This document shows, piece after piece, positions 17,510 through 26,551 of a DNA stretch of 64,000 bases. The notes below the pieces were generated by a model. It worked only from the letters and a program-made list of their open reading frames with translations, did no database searches and had not been told where the DNA came from. Positions within the stretch are counted from its first letter, which is position 1. Each line of letters starts with the position of its first letter. The translations under genes were made by a program, and so were the position numbers. Source of the stretch: CAMCTV01 sp964420985 (GTDB lineage: Bacteria > Bacteroidota > Bacteroidia > Flavobacteriales_D > Sanyastnellaceae); the NCBI GenBank assembly GCA_964420985.1, contig CAYQUT010000001.1:186001-250000 (forward strand), read 5' to 3'.

Positions 17510-18947
17510 ACTTTTTTTCTTCTTTTTAGTTTGGTTGTCCTGTTTTTGTTCTTTAGGGCAACGTGTTATAGGAATGCAACTCGGTGAGGTAAGGGCTGAA
17601 TCTTATTTTTTTTTAGAAGACAGCAGCTCCACTTATTTTGTTTCCACCTTCGGAGATCGTTCTCATGAGATAAAATATGTAAGAGCAATGTCCATGAAGA
17701 ATGGAAAGCATTTTGCGTATTATTGGAATGAGGATAGCCATTATTTGGGCACTGAGGTTGTTGATGGATCATTAGAATTGTTTTATTTCGAATTCAAGGA
17801 GGGGAAAGATAGCTTGTTGTTGTGGAATACAACTTTGGATTCTGTAAAGGGTTGGACTAGGCCTGAGTTAATGTTTTCTACTGCATATTCCTACCGCAAT
17901 CGCACACCTCGATTACAGTGCAAGTTAAAGAATCACATGTTGGTGGTTTTTTCGGAAAAGGTATTGTATACTTCCAAAGAGCTCATGCATTGTGTTTTTA
18001 TCAGACAAGACGAACAATGGCGTATAAAGGATCAAATGAATTGGAAAGTTGATCGCTGGGGGGATTACAATCGGGTGGAGCGTTGGGACATAGATGCCTC
18101 AGGAAATGTTGTCGTGTTGACAGGCAATAATCGGAGGATGGAGCCCAAGGAAGACAATACCATTTGGACGCAAAATGTTCTCTATTATTTCGATATTCAA
18201 AACACCAAGTTGAAGCAATGGGATTTGGTATTGGGAGATAGGGTGCTGAGAGAGGCCTTTTTCAAGGAGGGTAACGCTGGTATTCAGTGTTTCAGTTTGT
18301 ACAGTCAGGCTGGAACGGATAAAATAGCGGGAATTGTACAATATGATATTGATACCGCTAAAAGAGAAGTAACACATCAGCATTTGATTCCATTGGTTTA
18401 CCCCAATCAGGGAAGTAAGGAGTGGATTTTAAAGGGCTATTTGTCTACTGAAGACGGATTTTGGTTATATGGAGAGGATTATTATTTCCGTGAAGTAGTC
18501 CGCAACAACGATCGATGGACCACCATGTCTCCTGGAATAGTTCAGTATTTGGAGTATTATATGGATATGTATTTGTTGCATTTTAATACAAATGGAACAT
18601 GTGAGGAAGTGTTGGTGGTTCCAAAAGCGCAGGAGGTGAATATGGATGAGCAAGGTCCATCTTTTGTTTGTTTTAAAAATGGGAAAGGAATAGGGGTTCA
18701 ATACAATGACCATGAGTACAATGCGCCATTGAACACGGAGCAGCGAAATTGGGGAGGGAGCAAGACAGTGTTGCGGTCGTTGGATCGTGTTGAGGGGGCG
18801 TGGAAGGTGTCTACTTTGGACAGGGAGTCGTGGAAAAAGGAATTAAAAATGAATTTACGCTGGTGGCCCATTACCAATGGTGATGGGCGATATCAGGTGT
18901 GGGTGGGAGGAAATTCTTTGGTTATTTGCGAGGAAAGAAAAGATTGA
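17466..18947 (+). CDS. Exported protein of unknown function
   Basis: 493 residues, overlapping the end of rseP by 44 bases. A hydrophobic stretch (TKLFFFFLVWLSCFCSLGQ, about residues 14-32) looks like a signal peptide with a rather long N-terminal region; the only upstream starts are 17466 and 17472. The mature part is rich in aromatic and charged residues with repeating strand-like segments (WRIKDQMNWKVDRW, VLYYFDIQNTKLKQWDL), which may be a beta-propeller-like fold. No sorting domain is visible at its C-terminus. I recognise no family. Confidence 0.65.
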   Translation: MAMAWTSLGGLHPTKLFFFFLVWLSCFCSLGQRVIGMQLGEVRAESYFFLEDSSSTYFVSTFGDRSHEIKYVRAMSMKNGKHFAYYWNEDSHYLGTEVVDGSLELFYFEFKEGKDSLLLWNTTLDSVKGWTRPELMFSTAYSYRNRTPRLQCKLKNHMLVVFSEKVLYTSKELMHCVFIRQDEQWRIKDQMNWKVDRWGDYNRVERWDIDASGNVVVLTGNNRRMEPKEDNTIWTQNVLYYFDIQNTKLKQWDLVLGDRVLREAFFKEGNAGIQCFSLYSQAGTDKIAGIVQYDIDTAKREVTHQHLIPLVYPNQGSKEWILKGYLSTEDGFWLYGEDYYFREVVRNNDRWTTMSPGIVQYLEYYMDMYLLHFNTNGTCEEVLVVPKAQEVNMDEQGPSFVCFKNGKGIGVQYNDHEYNAPLNTEQRNWGGSKTVLRSLDRVEGAWKVSTLDRESWKKELKMNLRWWPITNGDGRYQVWVGGNSLVICEERKD

Positions 18948-18956
18948 TTATATTTG
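18925..18956 (+). promoter_or_regulatory. Promoter of tRNA-Leu
   Basis: TTTG (18925-18928), 20 bases, TATATTTG (18949-18956): a full match to the Bacteroidota -33/-7 consensus. It overlaps the end of the preceding gene and lies about 23 bases before the tRNA. Confidence 0.7.
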
Positions 18957-18978
18957 CACTCCTTCAAAGGAAGGTCAA

Positions 18979-19061
18979 GCCCGGATGGCGGAACTGGTAG
19001 ACGCGCACGACTCAAAATCGTGTGTCCTCGTGACGTGTGGGTTCGATTCCCACTCTGGGTA
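18979..19061 (+). tRNA. tRNA-Leu (anticodon CAA)
   Basis: 83 bases with the long variable arm typical of tRNA-Leu. The acceptor stem GCCCGGA pairs with TCTGGGT (two G-U pairs), and the discriminator is A. The anticodon arm CACGA-CTCAAAA-TCGTG gives anticodon CAA, which reads UUG, a frequent leucine codon in this window. The T arm GTGGGTTCGATTCCCAC is perfect. CCA is not encoded. Confidence 0.95.
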
Positions 19062-19077
19062 CTAAAAGAATCGAAAA

Positions 19078-19105
19078 AGACAGAGCTTAGGCTCTGTTTT
19101 TTTTT
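19078..19105 (+). terminator. Terminator after tRNA-Leu
   Basis: Stem ACAGAGC / GCTCTGT with loop TTAG (19080-19097), followed by at least eight T on the plus strand. It lies 19 bases past the tRNA. A shorter T-run on the minus strand could also stop hsdR transcription. Confidence 0.8.
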
Positions 19106-19149
19106 GATAGCTATTTTTAATATCAAAAACGTTTGGATTACTCCAAGAA

Positions 19150-22100
19150 TCAAATGAGTGTTTGGGTTAATCGATTGTAAACTTTGGTTAGCATGTAGCT
19201 CTTCACAAGGTTCCCGAATTCTCTGTCATCCATCATTTTGGTGAATATATCTTGATTTTGTTCCATTCTAATAATGAGTTTATCCAAGAACAGTTCGTCA
19301 AAACCAAATTTGAAGTTCTCTATTGGATTGTTCAATGCTTGTTCTTTTAGTCCTGAATGGATAACTAGTTCTTCCTCTATTTGATCGAAGAATAGTTTAT
19401 CAGCTGCATTGAATTCTGTTTGGAATTTTTTGTTCAGAACTTCTATAATTTCAGAAAGATTGGCTTGTTCCTCTTTGGTCATTCTGATACCTCCTTGACC
19501 TCCTCCATCTAATTCATAAATGCCCTGACTTTCCATAACAATGCGGTGCTCTGCAATCTTTTGCAGTCTGTAGTATTCCAATGTAACCTCATCACCCAAT
19601 TTAAATCTATCAGATTGCGCAGTGCGCGGGAGTTTCTTCATCAAGAATCTAGAATACGTAAAGAGCTTCTCCAATTCAACATCAGAGAATGGCATAATCT
19701 GGGTTAAGAAGCTATAGGTTCTGCAAAAGGTCTGAAGGGTATTCTTAAAATCATCCTTGTTGACCAATGTACCCATGGCATCATCTTTCTCTTCTGGAAG
19801 AGCCTTGAATCTTTCCACTGCCGGGTCTATATAGCTATTCAATTTTCCTTGGTCAACTGCACTGAGGCTTTTACTTGACTTGAAATAGATATTACAGAAG
19901 TTGTTCACCTCAGTTTCCCAAATCACGTTTGCTTTTTGAAGCTCCGCTCTTAAATCATACAGATGGTTTGGGTCTGAATTCTCTTTTATTGAAGTGAGCT
20001 CATAATACGGTTGAAACGAATCCAAAATTTCCTGTGTATCATTTGCGAAGTCGAGCACAAATGTGTCCTCTTTCCCTGCACACATTCGATTAAGTCTTGA
20101 AAGCGTTTGCACCGCTTTAACTCCAGACAATTTCTTATCTACATACATCGTATGCAACAACGGTTGGTCGAATCCTGTTTGATACTTATCAGCTACAAGC
20201 AACAGTTGATATTCATCTGAAGCGAATTTGCGTGGCAATTCCTTTTCTGAGAATCCGTTCATTTCAACTTCCGAAATCCCTTCAGGTGCATTGGCATATA
20301 TGACTTTACCAGAGAATGCTACAATGGTCTTAATATCGCTATAGCCTTTCTCTTTGATATATCGGTCAAATTCTTCTTTGTATCTAACAGCATGTAATCT
20401 TGAACTCGTAACAACCATTGCTTTCGCTTTGCCACCAATCTTCTTAGATACCACTTGTCTGAAATGCTCCACCATCACTTCAGTCTTCTGCGCCAAATTA
20501 TGTGGATGCAGTGACATGAATCTGGCTATTGCAATTGACGCTTTTTTCTTGTTGACCTTCGGGTCATCCTCAATCTGTTTGGAAAGTTTGAAGTATGACT
20601 TGTACGTGGTATAGTTCTTCAGCACATCCAAAATGAATCCCTCTTCTATGGCTTGCTTCATAGAATACAAGTGAAACGGTTCTGGTTTGCCTTGTTTCCC
20701 CATTGTACCAAACACCTCAATGGTCTTGGGTTTAGGTGTTGCAGTGAATGCAAAGAAGCTCAGGTTGGTCTGCTTGCCTCTGGCTAGCATCGACTTTCTG
20801 ATTTCATCTTCTGCATCTTCTTCCAATCCCGTATAAGCTTCATCTTTCTCCGCTTCTTCCAATGATTTGGCAGAAAGCACCTCTTTCATTTTCTTGGTCG
20901 CTTCACCTCCTTGAGAGCTATGCGCTTCATCAATGATAACGGCATACTTCCTTGCAGGTATGTCACCAATCTTATCGAGTATGAATGGGAATTTTTGCAG
21001 TGTAGTGATAATGATGTGTGAACCTGCTGTTATTGCTTCAGCTAGTTGAGTAGAATCTTTGTCGATTTTTTGCACCACACCATCCTTGTGCTCGAATTGA
21101 TAAATCGTATTCTGCAATTGTGAATCGAGCACCTTTCTATCAGTAATTACAATAACCGAATCAAATACCTTATCGTTGTGCTCATTGTGCAAGCTAGACA
21201 AACGATAAGAGAGCCATGCTATTGAGTTGGATTTTCCAGATCCTGCTGAATGTTGAATCAAGTAGTTCTTTCCAACACCGTTGATTTTGGCATCTGCTGT
21301 AACTTTTCTAACGACTTGCAATTGGTGATAGCGTGGAAAGATGATGGATTCCTTCTTCTTTTTCACACCATTCATCTCAAACTCTTCTACGCTCAAATGC
21401 AAGAACTTCCCAATAATATCCATGAAGCTGTCTTTCGCCCAAACCTGTTCCCACAGATAGGCAGTGCGATAACCATTTGGATTGATAGGGTTTCCTGCTC
21501 CGTTATTGTAACCCAGATTGAAAGGTAGATAGCGTGTTGCTTTACCACTGAGTTTGGTGGTCATGAAAGCCTCATCCGTATCAACAGCAAAATGAACCAG
21601 CGTTCTCTTCTTGAATTCAAAAATGGGTTCATTGGGTTCACGGTCGTACACGTATTGCTTTTTGGCATTTTCAACGGTTTGCCCAGAGAACTGATTTTTA
21701 AGCTCAATGGTAGCCATTGGAATACCGTTCAGACTCAATACCATATCCAATGAGTTCCTGCCCACACGCTCGTAATAGAGCTGTCTGGTGACACTCAAAT
21801 GATTTTGCTGATACAATGCCTCGGCATCAGGATTTAATGTGCTCTCAGGCTGAAAAAAGGCCATTTGAAACTTCACACCGTAATCGGTGAATCCTTTTCT
21901 CATCACATCCAATACACCACGCAGGTCAATCTCCTTGATCATGCGTTGAAGCACCTTGTTTTCAGTTTCATCTTTGTGAACCGCTTCAATTTTATCCCAT
22001 GCTTTGGGTTGTGATTGCTTCAAAAACGCAATCACGTAATTTGGGAACAATCCCAATTTAGCATCAAAGTCATCGGAGTGACCTTGAACATATCCACCAT

Positions 22101-22164
22101 GATTCAGTAGATGATGTTCAATCGCTTCTTCAAAGGTTTGTTCAGTGTGTATGCCTTTTGCCAT
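19150..22164 (-). CDS. hsdR: Type I restriction enzyme, R subunit (HsdR)
   Basis: 1004 residues. The N-terminal PD-(D/E)xK nuclease has Asp140 (NSLDMVLSLNG) and ELK at 154-156 (ATIELKNQ). The SF2 translocase motor has Walker A SAGSGKS at about 306-312, DEAH at 412-415, FFAFTATPKPKT and QTLSRLNRM. A helical C-terminal domain docks on the methylase. HsdR translocates and cuts DNA lacking the cognate methylation, as part of an R2M2S complex. It is the last gene of the locus, 57 bases downstream of the AlbA_2-type gene. All key residues are intact, so it should be active. Confidence 0.96.
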   Translation of the reverse strand: MAKGIHTEQTFEEAIEHHLLNHGGYVQGHSDDFDAKLGLFPNYVIAFLKQSQPKAWDKIEAVHKDETENKVLQRMIKEIDLRGVLDVMRKGFTDYGVKFQMAFFQPESTLNPDAEALYQQNHLSVTRQLYYERVGRNSLDMVLSLNGIPMATIELKNQFSGQTVENAKKQYVYDREPNEPIFEFKKRTLVHFAVDTDEAFMTTKLSGKATRYLPFNLGYNNGAGNPINPNGYRTAYLWEQVWAKDSFMDIIGKFLHLSVEEFEMNGVKKKKESIIFPRYHQLQVVRKVTADAKINGVGKNYLIQHSAGSGKSNSIAWLSYRLSSLHNEHNDKVFDSVIVITDRKVLDSQLQNTIYQFEHKDGVVQKIDKDSTQLAEAITAGSHIIITTLQKFPFILDKIGDIPARKYAVIIDEAHSSQGGEATKKMKEVLSAKSLEEAEKDEAYTGLEEDAEDEIRKSMLARGKQTNLSFFAFTATPKPKTIEVFGTMGKQGKPEPFHLYSMKQAIEEGFILDVLKNYTTYKSYFKLSKQIEDDPKVNKKKASIAIARFMSLHPHNLAQKTEVMVEHFRQVVSKKIGGKAKAMVVTSSRLHAVRYKEEFDRYIKEKGYSDIKTIVAFSGKVIYANAPEGISEVEMNGFSEKELPRKFASDEYQLLLVADKYQTGFDQPLLHTMYVDKKLSGVKAVQTLSRLNRMCAGKEDTFVLDFANDTQEILDSFQPYYELTSIKENSDPNHLYDLRAELQKANVIWETEVNNFCNIYFKSSKSLSAVDQGKLNSYIDPAVERFKALPEEKDDAMGTLVNKDDFKNTLQTFCRTYSFLTQIMPFSDVELEKLFTYSRFLMKKLPRTAQSDRFKLGDEVTLEYYRLQKIAEHRIVMESQGIYELDGGGQGGIRMTKEEQANLSEIIEVLNKKFQTEFNAADKLFFDQIEEELVIHSGLKEQALNNPIENFKFGFDELFLDKLIIRMEQNQDIFTKMMDDREFGNLVKSYMLTKVYNRLTQTLI

Positions 22165-22221
22165 AATGTCTATATCATCTAAAAGTTCATCTAAAGTATA
22201 TCTAATGCCACCTGATTTTAG

Positions 22222-23892
22222 TTAAACTTTTTCCCATTTTGGATATCTCGTAGTTCCTTTATTTACAATGGTTTTGTCTTTTTTAGACATTGCATAAATC
22301 AAATTTCTAACTTTGTTTAGCTTCCTTTTTTCATCTAAAATTTCTGGAAGTATATCTAAAATTAGATCGTCAATATCGGATTTAGATGCTTGTTTGTATT
22401 TATCTAGATATTCTAAAATCAATTTCTTGTAATGCTCATCTTTAAAACCTCTTAACTTGATGTAAGTTGATTGGTCTTGTGTTGCTTCTGCAATTGTTGC
22501 AGACACATGAATATTTGGTTTTCTTCCTTCAATTAATCCTGTCTTTTTAAGTTGCTTAAATTCTTCATCTGTTATTGATAAATTCTTTTGCACTCTATCT
22601 AGTAGCAACACCAATTTCAAATCCAAGTCAGTCTTACTCATTAATAGCTTGGTATAATTTACATCCCAAATGCGACCAGCAATTCTAACTGCTACTTTAT
22701 TAGGGGTTGATAGGTCAAAATCTGGCATCGGGAAGAAACGTTCTTTTTGTTTCAAAAACATTCGTTTGATTCCACTACCAATCGTATCAATCATATTCAA
22801 GCTAACCATTGAATCCGCCAAAAATTGATTGCGATAGTATTCTTGTGGAGCATCTTGTTCTATTACCCTTTCAACACTTTTTGGGATAAATTCACCAAGA
22901 TTGGTGAACAACAACTCATCTGGTTTTTCAACTACTGTTATTCTCCCGTTTAAGTTATAGTCTTGATGCGCTATACAGTTGTGAAGTGCTTCACGAATAA
23001 CAAAAGCATCATACATTTTAATCTCGGTTGGAAATAATGTGTCGTCTTTTATATAACGATAAGTTAGATTACGAACTCGACTAAACACTTCTGTTGAGCT
23101 TAATAAAAATGGAACTCCAAAATGCTCGTAATCTAGCTCAACATTATTTTCGTCTTTTAAAATCCAAGAGATTTTGGCAACTGCGGGATTCAAAAAATGT
23201 GAAGATTCTTCTTTACCTAATAGTAACAAAGCTGTATTGGTAATTTTTCCTTGTAATGTAACTTTTGCTTTGTTTAGAAAAGTAATATCATCCCACGTAT
23301 CGCATTCCGATGCCTTTTTTGGATTTTTCTCTTTGTATTCTTTTCTAGCTTTTTCAATGGCCTGAGGGTCTAAATCGTCAATTGTAGCATTTGGAACAAT
23401 TTGAGCTGACCAGTCTTCACTTACGAATATTGGTTCTCTGAGTATTGCATCTTTTCGCTCTGGGCGCATTTCTACTAAACTATCTTCGATGCGTTGCCAT
23501 AGCACAGCGTGAGCGTAAACAGGCTGGCGTGGAAGATGTTTAGGAATGTGTATGATCCAAACCGTTTTATGGGTATCACTTGTGGTAAATTCTTGAATTG
23601 AAAAGTTGTCCGAATCTAAGTTGGAACACTTTTCCAATAAACGAAGTTTGATGTTTTGAGCTGTATGATTATTAAAATCCTGGATACCGACAATCTCATG
23701 AGTCCCATCTTCAATGCCGATCACAAGATGACCACCTTCCATATTTGAAATGGCAGAGATGTAGGAGATAATATCGTCACCAGCCTTTCCAGAAAAGGAA
23801 TGTTTCAAGGACTTAAATTCCTTCCATTCACAAGCCTCGTTCTCTATTGGGAAATTAACTTGGATGTATGCTTTTAATTCTGCTTCTGTCAT
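22222..23892 (-). CDS. AlbA_2/Schlafen-type domain protein with GHKL-like ATPase region
   Basis: 556 residues. The N-terminal 130 residues match the AlbA_2 (Schlafen) domain: ENEACEWKEFKSL, SAISNMEGGHLVIGIED, WIIHIPKHLPRQPVYA. The middle (about 270-390) contains REALHNCIAHQDYNLNGRITVVEKPDEL and NMIDTIGSGIKRMF, the C-terminal ATP-binding region usually found with it. The rest is a winged-helix-like tail rich in Lys. Such proteins are often near mobile or defence genes; proposed roles include transcription control and nucleic-acid binding, none firm. It sits inside the restriction operon, 11 bases after the unknown gene. Its A+T content is higher than that of hsdR and hsdM. Confidence 0.85.
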   Translation of the reverse strand: MTEAELKAYIQVNFPIENEACEWKEFKSLKHSFSGKAGDDIISYISAISNMEGGHLVIGIEDGTHEIVGIQDFNNHTAQNIKLRLLEKCSNLDSDNFSIQEFTTSDTHKTVWIIHIPKHLPRQPVYAHAVLWQRIEDSLVEMRPERKDAILREPIFVSEDWSAQIVPNATIDDLDPQAIEKARKEYKEKNPKKASECDTWDDITFLNKAKVTLQGKITNTALLLLGKEESSHFLNPAVAKISWILKDENNVELDYEHFGVPFLLSSTEVFSRVRNLTYRYIKDDTLFPTEIKMYDAFVIREALHNCIAHQDYNLNGRITVVEKPDELLFTNLGEFIPKSVERVIEQDAPQEYYRNQFLADSMVSLNMIDTIGSGIKRMFLKQKERFFPMPDFDLSTPNKVAVRIAGRIWDVNYTKLLMSKTDLDLKLVLLLDRVQKNLSITDEEFKQLKKTGLIEGRKPNIHVSATIAEATQDQSTYIKLRGFKDEHYKKLILEYLDKYKQASKSDIDDLILDILPEILDEKRKLNKVRNLIYAMSKKDKTIVNKGTTRYPKWEKV

Positions 23893-23903
23893 TTTATATT
23901 TTT

Positions 23904-24482
23904 TTAGAGCATCCCTCCAAGTTGCTCAAACACTTGTGGATTGGTTAATAAATTCGCTAGTATGTTTGAGGCGACATCAGAACCAAAAGATTTTATCTTG
24001 TCAATAAATCTCTTCGTTTTCTTTTCTGGTTCATCAGAAGATTCAAGAATTGCTTTCAATTCTTTGACTTGTCCGCCTTTTAATTCATCTTTCAATATTT
24101 CAACTAGAAAATCCAATTGGAATGTAATTGAAGTGGATTGATTTTGATGGTTGTTTTGATTGACATTGATGTTAACGCCAGTTTTACTAGAATCCGAACT
24201 AAATTTCACTATTCCAAAATTCTCTAAATCTATTATTAGACTATTTAGCAATTCCTCTGCCGACTCTTTAGCATCATTTGTTTTATCAATAGTTGTGTCG
24301 AAGTATGCAGCGTAAGAGCTTATCTTTTCAAAAGATTCAACTCTTTTATCCGATGCAGTGTAAATATTTGATAATGTTCCAACAACTGTAGTCTGCCAAT
24401 TCATAAACTTTTTATAATTATTGATGTCTTTTAACAATAATAACTTTTCACTAATTGCCTTTATTGCAGTTTCTTTATCCAT
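23904..24482 (-). CDS. Unknown protein co-located with the restriction operon
   Basis: 192 residues, no signal peptide or membrane span. The N-terminal half is helical (KLLLLKDINNYKKFMNWQTTVVGTLSNIYTASDKRV), followed by an Asn/Gln-rich linker (NVNQNNHQNQSTSITF), a helical stretch ILKDELKGGQVKELKAILESS and a conserved-looking end (IKSFGSDVASNILANLLTNP). I have an impression of similar small proteins near bacterial defence genes but cannot name a family. It ends 11 bases before the AlbA_2 gene and begins one base after the hsdS stop, so it must be co-transcribed. Confidence 0.7.
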   Translation of the reverse strand: MDKETAIKAISEKLLLLKDINNYKKFMNWQTTVVGTLSNIYTASDKRVESFEKISSYAAYFDTTIDKTNDAKESAEELLNSLIIDLENFGIVKFSSDSSKTGVNINVNQNNHQNQSTSITFQLDFLVEILKDELKGGQVKELKAILESSDEPEKKTKRFIDKIKSFGSDVASNILANLLTNPQVFEQLGGML

Positions 24483-24483
24483 C

Positions 24484-25818
24484 CTAATTCAATTTTTCAT
24501 ACCTTACATCCACCTTCCCAGTAACCACTTCACTGATTAATGCGGTTTTGTATTCTTTCAAAAACTCGATTTCTTGAAGAGTTTTGGAAATTATTGTGTC
24601 TATTTCTAATGTTTTTATCTTCAAAAATGTTGTGATTTCATTTTCTTCCTTTTGACTAATTTTTGGAAATGATAAATTCCCTATATTTTCCATTGATATA
24701 TTGGGCTGTGCTGCTTGTGTTGCATCCAATTGTATTTTTTCTTTAACATATGAAGTCTGAAGCCAATACCACAAGAATAATGATGAATTAGGATTGTTCA
24801 AACGAATAAAAGAAACAGCTTGATTAGTATTTGAAGGATAAAACTCTTCACTAAGAATTGCAACCTTACCAATTGATGCCCCAGCAATCACTATTAAAAC
24901 ATCATTTATTTCAAGTTTTGACCTTTTTAATATTTCATTAGTTTCATCATCAATGTAAAATTCTGGAATCTGTGAAAGATTATTATCAATAATATTTTCG
25001 GATTTTATATATCTTATGTTCCCATTATCAATGATTTCTCTACCTACAGTAGAGGGTGTCGTTCCTTTTGAAATTATTTTTGAAAAATTTTTGATTTTCC
25101 CAACCTCCCAATGCGTCGGTATCTCTCCCAGCCAATCAATCCCCGAATCCTTCATCGGAACGGTTGGGTCAAGTCCTTTGGTCACTGCTTGGTTGATGAT
25201 GGCTGTTCGCTCTTCTTCCAACAACTGAATCAAACGCTCCTTCTTGGCTATCAAATCATCAATCTGAGCTGTTTTTTGGTCGAGGTAGTTGGCTAAACTT
25301 ATTTGTTCATAGTAATCTGGGCACCATAATCTAATATCCTTTAAAATATTCTGACTGATATTTGGCTGACCACCACCAATAGCTAGATTTATTATTCTTT
25401 CTTTGTTTCCAATTATCCAGTATTGTAAAAATCGCAAATTGATAATCTCACTTTCGCAAAAAACACAACATGCCTGATTTGTTGTTGTTTCAAAATTTAA
25501 AATAGCCGTTTTGCCAATTGTAGCTCCATACATAGCCATAACAAGTGAGCCAGCTGGAAACAATTTTAATGATGAATAGTCTTCTAAGGCTTTTTGTGTA
25601 ATCTGTTTAGAGCAAGAATCTAAAAAACCATCATTCAAATCACCCGTATTTAACCAATTAACCGTCCCATTTTCATGGTAAATTGGGTTTCCAGATTCTG
25701 GTGTCGTACCACTACCAATTCGATTGAAAGCATGACTAATTTTCCATGATTCCCAATGACTTGGAATCTCACCAATCCACTCAATACCTGAATCCTTGTA
25801 GCTATCGTATCGTTTCAT
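24484..25818 (-). CDS. hsdS: Type I restriction enzyme, S (specificity) subunit
   Basis: 444 residues in the classic two-half design. Each target-recognition domain opens with the same phrase: YKDSGIEWIGEIPSHWE near residue 6 and MKDSGIDWLGEIPTHWE near residue 220. Each is followed by a long conserved helix (ANYLDQKTAQIDDLIAKKERLIQLLEEERTAIINQAVTKG for the first half; FLKIKTLEIDTIISKTLQEIEFLKEYKTALISEVVTGKVDVR for the second). It determines the bipartite DNA site of the complex. The start overlaps the stop of the upstream transposase gene as ATGA. The recognition domains are A+T-rich, as is common for exchanged specificity genes. Confidence 0.95.
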   Translation of the reverse strand: MKRYDSYKDSGIEWIGEIPSHWESWKISHAFNRIGSGTTPESGNPIYHENGTVNWLNTGDLNDGFLDSCSKQITQKALEDYSSLKLFPAGSLVMAMYGATIGKTAILNFETTTNQACCVFCESEIINLRFLQYWIIGNKERIINLAIGGGQPNISQNILKDIRLWCPDYYEQISLANYLDQKTAQIDDLIAKKERLIQLLEEERTAIINQAVTKGLDPTVPMKDSGIDWLGEIPTHWEVGKIKNFSKIISKGTTPSTVGREIIDNGNIRYIKSENIIDNNLSQIPEFYIDDETNEILKRSKLEINDVLIVIAGASIGKVAILSEEFYPSNTNQAVSFIRLNNPNSSLFLWYWLQTSYVKEKIQLDATQAAQPNISMENIGNLSFPKISQKEENEITTFLKIKTLEIDTIISKTLQEIEFLKEYKTALISEVVTGKVDVRYEKLN

Positions 25819-26492
25819 TGTTGTTGTGATTTATGCAATTGATCCTGCTCCCAATTCATTGGGTTGTTGTTGATGTAGTGGGATATGCGTTGGTGCTCAA
25901 TCTGGTTGCGTATGATATGTTCATGGAATAAGCGTTGCCAGCCATTGGGAAATCCCAATTGGTTGGCGTATTTGGTTACAGCGGACTTGTATGATCCAAC
26001 TATGGATGACACAGTGTTTTTTCCAATATTTTGAAATCGTTTGGAACCTGGTAGTTCATGCCGGTTGGTGTTATTTTGATTGTTGTGATTTCGATTGATG
26101 GGCTGTGGTTTCTGGAACGACGCCGGTCTGGACGGGGGGTTTCGTAGGGACAGGGGGTTTCGTAGGGACAGGGCATGCCCTGTCCCTACGTTCCCACGGT
26201 CGGTATCGCCATAATTTGGTTTGTTAATAATCAATATTCCATGGATATGATTGGGCATGACAACAAATTCCCCCAATTGCACAAATTCATGGTGTTTGGG
26301 TATTTCATTCCATAAAACGGTTGCAATAACCCCAGTATTGGATAATGTCATTTTCCCATTTTTAATTTCTCCAAAAAAATGTTCTCGGTTTTGGGTACAA
26401 ATGGTTACGAAATATGACCCATTCCAGCCATAATCCCACCAATATGCTCGAAAGGTTCCACTTCTGAATTTGTTTTTGTATTTTTCTGTCAT
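25815..26492 (-). CDS. REP-associated tyrosine transposase (RAYT, Y1 HUH family)
   Basis: 225 residues. The HUH motif is HIH at 82-84 in VVMPNHIHGILI, and a candidate catalytic tyrosine is Tyr168 in SSIVGSYKSAVTKYAN. The start of the domain (YWWDYGWNGSYFVTICTQNREHFFG) and the end (WQRLFHEHIIRNQIEH) match the family. RAYT enzymes bind and nick REP palindromes and lack flanking insertion-sequence ends. Residues about 95-150 form an Asn/Arg-rich insert, partly encoded by a REP-like palindrome and an 18-bp tandem repeat. It lies between hsdM and hsdS and overlaps hsdS as ATGA, so it may be co-translated with it. Confidence 0.88.
   Translation of the reverse strand: MTEKYKNKFRSGTFRAYWWDYGWNGSYFVTICTQNREHFFGEIKNGKMTLSNTGVIATVLWNEIPKHHEFVQLGEFVVMPNHIHGILIINKPNYGDTDRGNVGTGHALSLRNPLSLRNPPSRPASFQKPQPINRNHNNQNNTNRHELPGSKRFQNIGKNTVSSIVGSYKSAVTKYANQLGFPNGWQRLFHEHIIRNQIEHQRISHYINNNPMNWEQDQLHKSQQQ
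26135..26170. repeat. Two 18-bp direct tandem repeats inside the RAYT gene
   Basis: 26135-26152 and 26153-26170 are identical 18-bp units. They are in frame and encode LSLRNP twice. The second unit runs into the palindrome at 26161-26190. Confidence 0.85.
26161..26190. repeat. Perfect 30-bp REP-like palindrome inside the RAYT gene
   Basis: The half CGTAGGGACAGGGCA is followed directly by its exact reverse complement. GTAGGGAC-type palindromes are the usual style of bacterial REP elements. Here one lies within the coding sequence of the transposase that would be expected to recognise it. No second copy was found by eye in the rest of this window. Confidence 0.85.
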
Positions 26493-26551
26493 CAGGTCAA
26501 AACAGTTTTTAACATAGATTTTTTATTGTCAAATAAGTCAATGATATTTTA

